Assembly: GCF_900103125.1 (NCBI RefSeq) | Contig: NZ_FNJV01000011.1 | Location: 124,001-188,000 of the forward strand | DNA: 64,000 bases | Reading direction: 5' to 3' | DNA from: Mucilaginibacter sp. OK268 | Lineage (GTDB): Bacteria; Bacteroidota; Bacteroidia; Sphingobacteriales; Sphingobacteriaceae | In this document: one piece after another, positions 61,864-64,000 of the stretch | Position numbering within the stretch: position 1 is the first letter of the stretch | How the letters are laid out: each line of letters opens with the position of its first letter | Made by a program: the position numbers and the translations under genes | The notes under the pieces: generated by a model | Database searches by the model: none | Seen by the model: only the letters and a program-made list of their open reading frames with translations | What the model was told of the DNA's origin: nothing

Positions 61864-61876
61864 GAGTCAGGAAAAA
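61851..61876. repeat. Left arm of the split AGTCAAGAATC palindrome
   Basis: TGGAGTCAAGAATCAAGAG and TTGAGAGTCAGG, partly coding for the preceding C-terminus. Its partner arm lies about 380 nt away at 62256-62290, the only copy in this window with such a long central part. Confidence 0.6.
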
Positions 61877-61950
61877 GGATAATATACCTTGTACTAAGCT
61901 GATTAATGGCAAAACATATAACTACATAATTTTCAACCAGATAACCAAAT

Positions 61951-62054
61951 GTAAACCATGTATATTATGGTTTACACATAATGACGATGATTAACATTCA
62001 ATCTATTGATTTTCAATTAAATAAGTCAATGCTAACCATAAAAAGTGTAAACCA
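61951..62054. repeat. GTAAACCAT motif, three copies
   Basis: GTAAACCAT at 61951-61959, its inverse ATGGTTTAC at 61967-61975 (a palindrome with 7-nt spacer), and a third direct copy at 62046-62054. The third lies inside an AAAAGTG/CACTTTT frame. This resembles an operator, but no regulator is known. It is inside the split repeat upstream of the last complete glycosyltransferase. Confidence 0.5.
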
Positions 62055-62099
62055 TGTAAACCCACTTTTAACAAAATGGCGGCCTCTTTAGAATAATAG

Positions 62100-62234
62100 C
62101 CCATGAGTAGACATAACAAACAGGTAATATTCAAAAAAGGGGCTGTCACCCTGAGCTCCGTCGAAGGGTCGAGCGTAGAGGCCTGCCCACCATGCTTCGA
62201 CGGAGCTCAGCATGACACCTTGTTTACTCATGGG
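62100..62234. repeat. Nested inverted repeat (CTGAGCTCCGTCGAAG type)
   Basis: Outer arms CCCATGAGTA / TACTCATGGG flank TGTCACCCTGAGCTCCGTCG and CGACGGAGCTCAGCATGACA, which pair over about 18 nt. The unit is a compact hairpin of the dispersed type common in Bacteroidota intergenic DNA. No ORF is inside. Confidence 0.7.
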
Positions 62235-62255
62235 GTGAACGTTTCTTTATTTTTT

Positions 62256-62290
62256 TCTCTTGATTCCTGATTCTGATATCTTGACTCTTA
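62256..62290. repeat. Right arm of the split AGTCAAGAATC palindrome
   Basis: CTCTTGATTCCTGATTC and TGATATCTTGACTCTTAA, the inverse partner of 61851-61876, just before the last complete glycosyltransferase gene. Confidence 0.6.
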
Positions 62291-62300
62291 ATTGGCACTT

Positions 62301-63461
62301 ATGCGCTTAGCCATTATAGCCACCCATCCGGTACAATATTACGCCCCTGTTTTTAAACTGCTGGCTGAAAGCCCGGACATGGAGATCAGGGTATTTTATA
62401 CCTGGGGCGAAAAAGCTATAGAAAAGTTCGATCCCGGTTTCGGGCAAAAAGTCGACTGGGATATCCCCTTATTACAGGACTATGATTTTGAATGGGTAAG
62501 CAACACGGCATCAGATCCAGGCTCACACCACCGCAATGGGATTATTAACCCGGGATTGATCGATCAGATGAACCAATGGCAGCCAAACGCTTTATTGGTA
62601 TTTGGCTGGGCCTATCACAGTCACTTAAAAGCTATTCGCCATTATCATCATAAACTACCTATATATTTCAGAGGCGACTCTACCCTGATCGATGTAAAAC
62701 CTGGTATCCGCGCGTTTTTAAGATCTGTTTTCTTAAAATGGGTTTACCGGCATATTGATCATGCTTTTTACGTGGGCACCAATAATAAAACCTATTTTAA
62801 AAAATATGGGCTTAAGGACAAGCAGCTAACTTTTGCCCCGCACGCTATAGATAATGAGAGATTTAGCGCCGACAGATATGAGGAAGCTCTAAAATTACGG
62901 CAAAGCCTGGGCATTACCGATAATGATACACTGGTACTTTTCGCGGGTAAATTCGAGGACAAAAAATCACCGCAATTATTGATCGACGCTTTTTTGGCCT
63001 TAAATAAACCGGCTGTTCATTTATTACTGGTAGGAGGTGGCATTTTAGAGATCCCTTTAAAAACAAGGGCCAGCATTAATAAGCGTATCCATTTTATGGA
63101 TTTTCAAAATCAATCATTCATGCCGGTGGTATACCAGGCCGCTGATCTTTTCTGCCTGCCCTCCAAAGGTCCCGGCGAAACCTGGGGGCTTGCAGTCAAT
63201 GAAGCCATGGCTGCCGGAACACCGGTACTGATATCCAACAAAGTGGGTTGCGCGGCCGATCTGGTGATACCCGGTTTTACAGGAGATATTTTTGATTCGG
63301 AAAATTTATCAGATATTACCGAAAAGCTTGGCGATCTTTTGAAAGACAGATCCAGGTTGAAGGCTTTAGGGGCCAATGCCCAATGTAAAATAGTCGATTG
63401 GAGTTTTGACAAACAAGTGGCTGCCATTTTAAATACAGTAAAGCATAACTATGCGAACTAA
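62301..63461 (+). CDS. Glycosyltransferase family 4
   Basis: A 386-residue GT-B enzyme from ATG 62301 (MRLAIIATHPVQYYAPVFKL). It has FGWAYHSHLKAIRHYH, YFRGDSTLIDVKPG, and a donor domain with VLFAGKFEDKKSPQLLIDAF (about 211-230) and PSKGPGETWGLAVNEAMAAG (E-x7-E, about 290-309). A TTG at 62292 is in frame but less likely. Its end overlaps the next gene by 11 nt. It is the first gene after the composite repeat gap and so may have its own promoter. Confidence 0.88.
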   Translation: MRLAIIATHPVQYYAPVFKLLAESPDMEIRVFYTWGEKAIEKFDPGFGQKVDWDIPLLQDYDFEWVSNTASDPGSHHRNGIINPGLIDQMNQWQPNALLVFGWAYHSHLKAIRHYHHKLPIYFRGDSTLIDVKPGIRAFLRSVFLKWVYRHIDHAFYVGTNNKTYFKKYGLKDKQLTFAPHAIDNERFSADRYEEALKLRQSLGITDNDTLVLFAGKFEDKKSPQLLIDAFLALNKPAVHLLLVGGGILEIPLKTRASINKRIHFMDFQNQSFMPVVYQAADLFCLPSKGPGETWGLAVNEAMAAGTPVLISNKVGCAADLVIPGFTGDIFDSENLSDITEKLGDLLKDRSRLKALGANAQCKIVDWSFDKQVAAILNTVKHNYAN

Positions 63462-64000
63462 TCAGGCTCCCTTGGAGCGGTTTTTCATATTATTTTTACC
63501 CTGGGGGCTCTCCTTTTTATTAAAAGGCGACCCGGTGCTCTCCTATTTTATCGCCTGGCTGGGTTCGTTTTTGATCTTCTGGCTTACATTAAGCGGCTGG
63601 GTGAAACCTATACCCGCCGACAGGAGCATTGCGGGCCAGTTAATGCGCCCTATTTTTTTGGTTCAGATAATTTTTGCCGGATACATGGCCTGCACCTCCA
63701 TTTTTTATTTCATGGATGTAATGGGCTATGAGAATTTTGTAAAACAAGGCTATATTTTAGTAGATCATGAAAAACTCCTGCTCACCGCGCAATGTCAGCG
63801 TTATTACTGTCTGGGGCATGCTTCTTTAGTTTTGGGGATATTGATCTTTATGGATTATCCTGTTAAAAAGATTTATCATGTAGATACTGAAAAACTTACC
63901 CGTCTGCTGATGTTATTTGCTATGGTTAGTTTTCCTGTATCTATTTTGTTTTTAAAAATACCGGGGCTGTCACAATTTTATAATCAATTAAACTCCCTTA
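63451..64000 (+). CDS. Polytopic membrane protein, partial; possible Wzy-like polymerase
   Basis: About 183 codons from the ATG at 63451 run off the window end. At least five hydrophobic helices are visible (FFILFLPWGLSFLL; YFIAWLGSFLIFWLTL; PIFLVQIIFAGYMACTSIFY; CLGHASLVLGILIFM; LTRLLMLFAMVSFPVSILFL). No conserved motif is recognised. Position at the end of a chain of sugar transferases makes an O-antigen-polymerase-like or exosortase-associated Wzy-like role plausible, but this is inference. Confidence 0.55.
   Translation, partial: MRTNQAPLERFFILFLPWGLSFLLKGDPVLSYFIAWLGSFLIFWLTLSGWVKPIPADRSIAGQLMRPIFLVQIIFAGYMACTSIFYFMDVMGYENFVKQGYILVDHEKLLLTAQCQRYYCLGHASLVLGILIFMDYPVKKIYHVDTEKLTRLLMLFAMVSFPVSILFLKIPGLSQFYNQLNSL

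Noticed and set aside
61930..62060. Replication origin from AT-rich DNA and repeated boxes
   Set aside because: The boxes (GTAAACCAT) are not DnaA boxes (TTATCCACA), and the surrounding genes are exopolysaccharide genes rather than dnaA/dnaN.

Overview
The window looks like chromosomal DNA of a Bacteroidota bacterium, most probably Sphingobacteriaceae close to Mucilaginibacter or Pedobacter. This is an inference from Bacteroidota-style protein families, TAnnTTTG-type promoter elements, UpxY-type antitermination, lipoproteins with C-K-K after the lipobox, and several families of palindromic intergenic repeats. No rRNA, tRNA, transposase or CRISPR array was found.

Region 1 (1-13980, minus strand) is an almost complete division and cell-wall (dcw) cluster, in transcription order mraZ, rsmH, ftsL-like, ftsI, murE, mraY, murD, [four-helix-bundle gene], ftsW, murG, murC, ftsQ, ftsA (cut by the window edge). 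It builds lipid II and the septal synthase/divisome. A probable MraZ operator (10-bp repeats) precedes mraZ. The junctions from mraZ to murE overlap; most later ones are opened by low-complexity palindromic repeats, one pair flanking the four-helix-bundle gene.

Region 2 (14100-25910) is a mixed accessory stretch: an ACMSD-type amidohydrolase, an iron-uptake pair (TonB siderophore receptor plus PepSY membrane protein) behind Fur-like palindromes, a NodB-type deacetylase, a small lipoprotein, a DUF2314 protein, a cupin, a secreted CocE/NonD hydrolase, and thiD behind a TPP riboswitch. Two gene-poor gaps carry strong hairpins and repeats.

Region 3 (25900-31030, plus strand) has four consecutive GH18-type lipoproteins. 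The first two are near-identical EndoH-like duplicates with a shared 89-nt identical block; the last three end in a beta/gamma-crystallin-like domain.

Region 4 (31160-34060, minus strand) is a glycolytic set: gap, a GNAT acetyltransferase and pgk.

Region 5 (34100-64000) is a large exopolysaccharide locus. A WecA-type initiating transferase and a GT2 enzyme are read leftwards. Reading right come Wza, Wzc and UpxY, an asparagine synthase, a Wzm/Wzt ABC exporter, about a dozen glycosyltransferases, three acyl-transfer proteins (AT3; MBOAT plus SGNH partner) and a truncated membrane protein that may be the polymerase. Most genes overlap or abut, many start with TTG or GTG, and the few real gaps are occupied by one palindromic repeat family (unit like AGTCAAGAATCAAGA). 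That family has also supplied C-terminal tails to several proteins. The UpxY antiterminator upstream of these hairpins suggests, as a testable idea, that readthrough of the repeats controls the operon.
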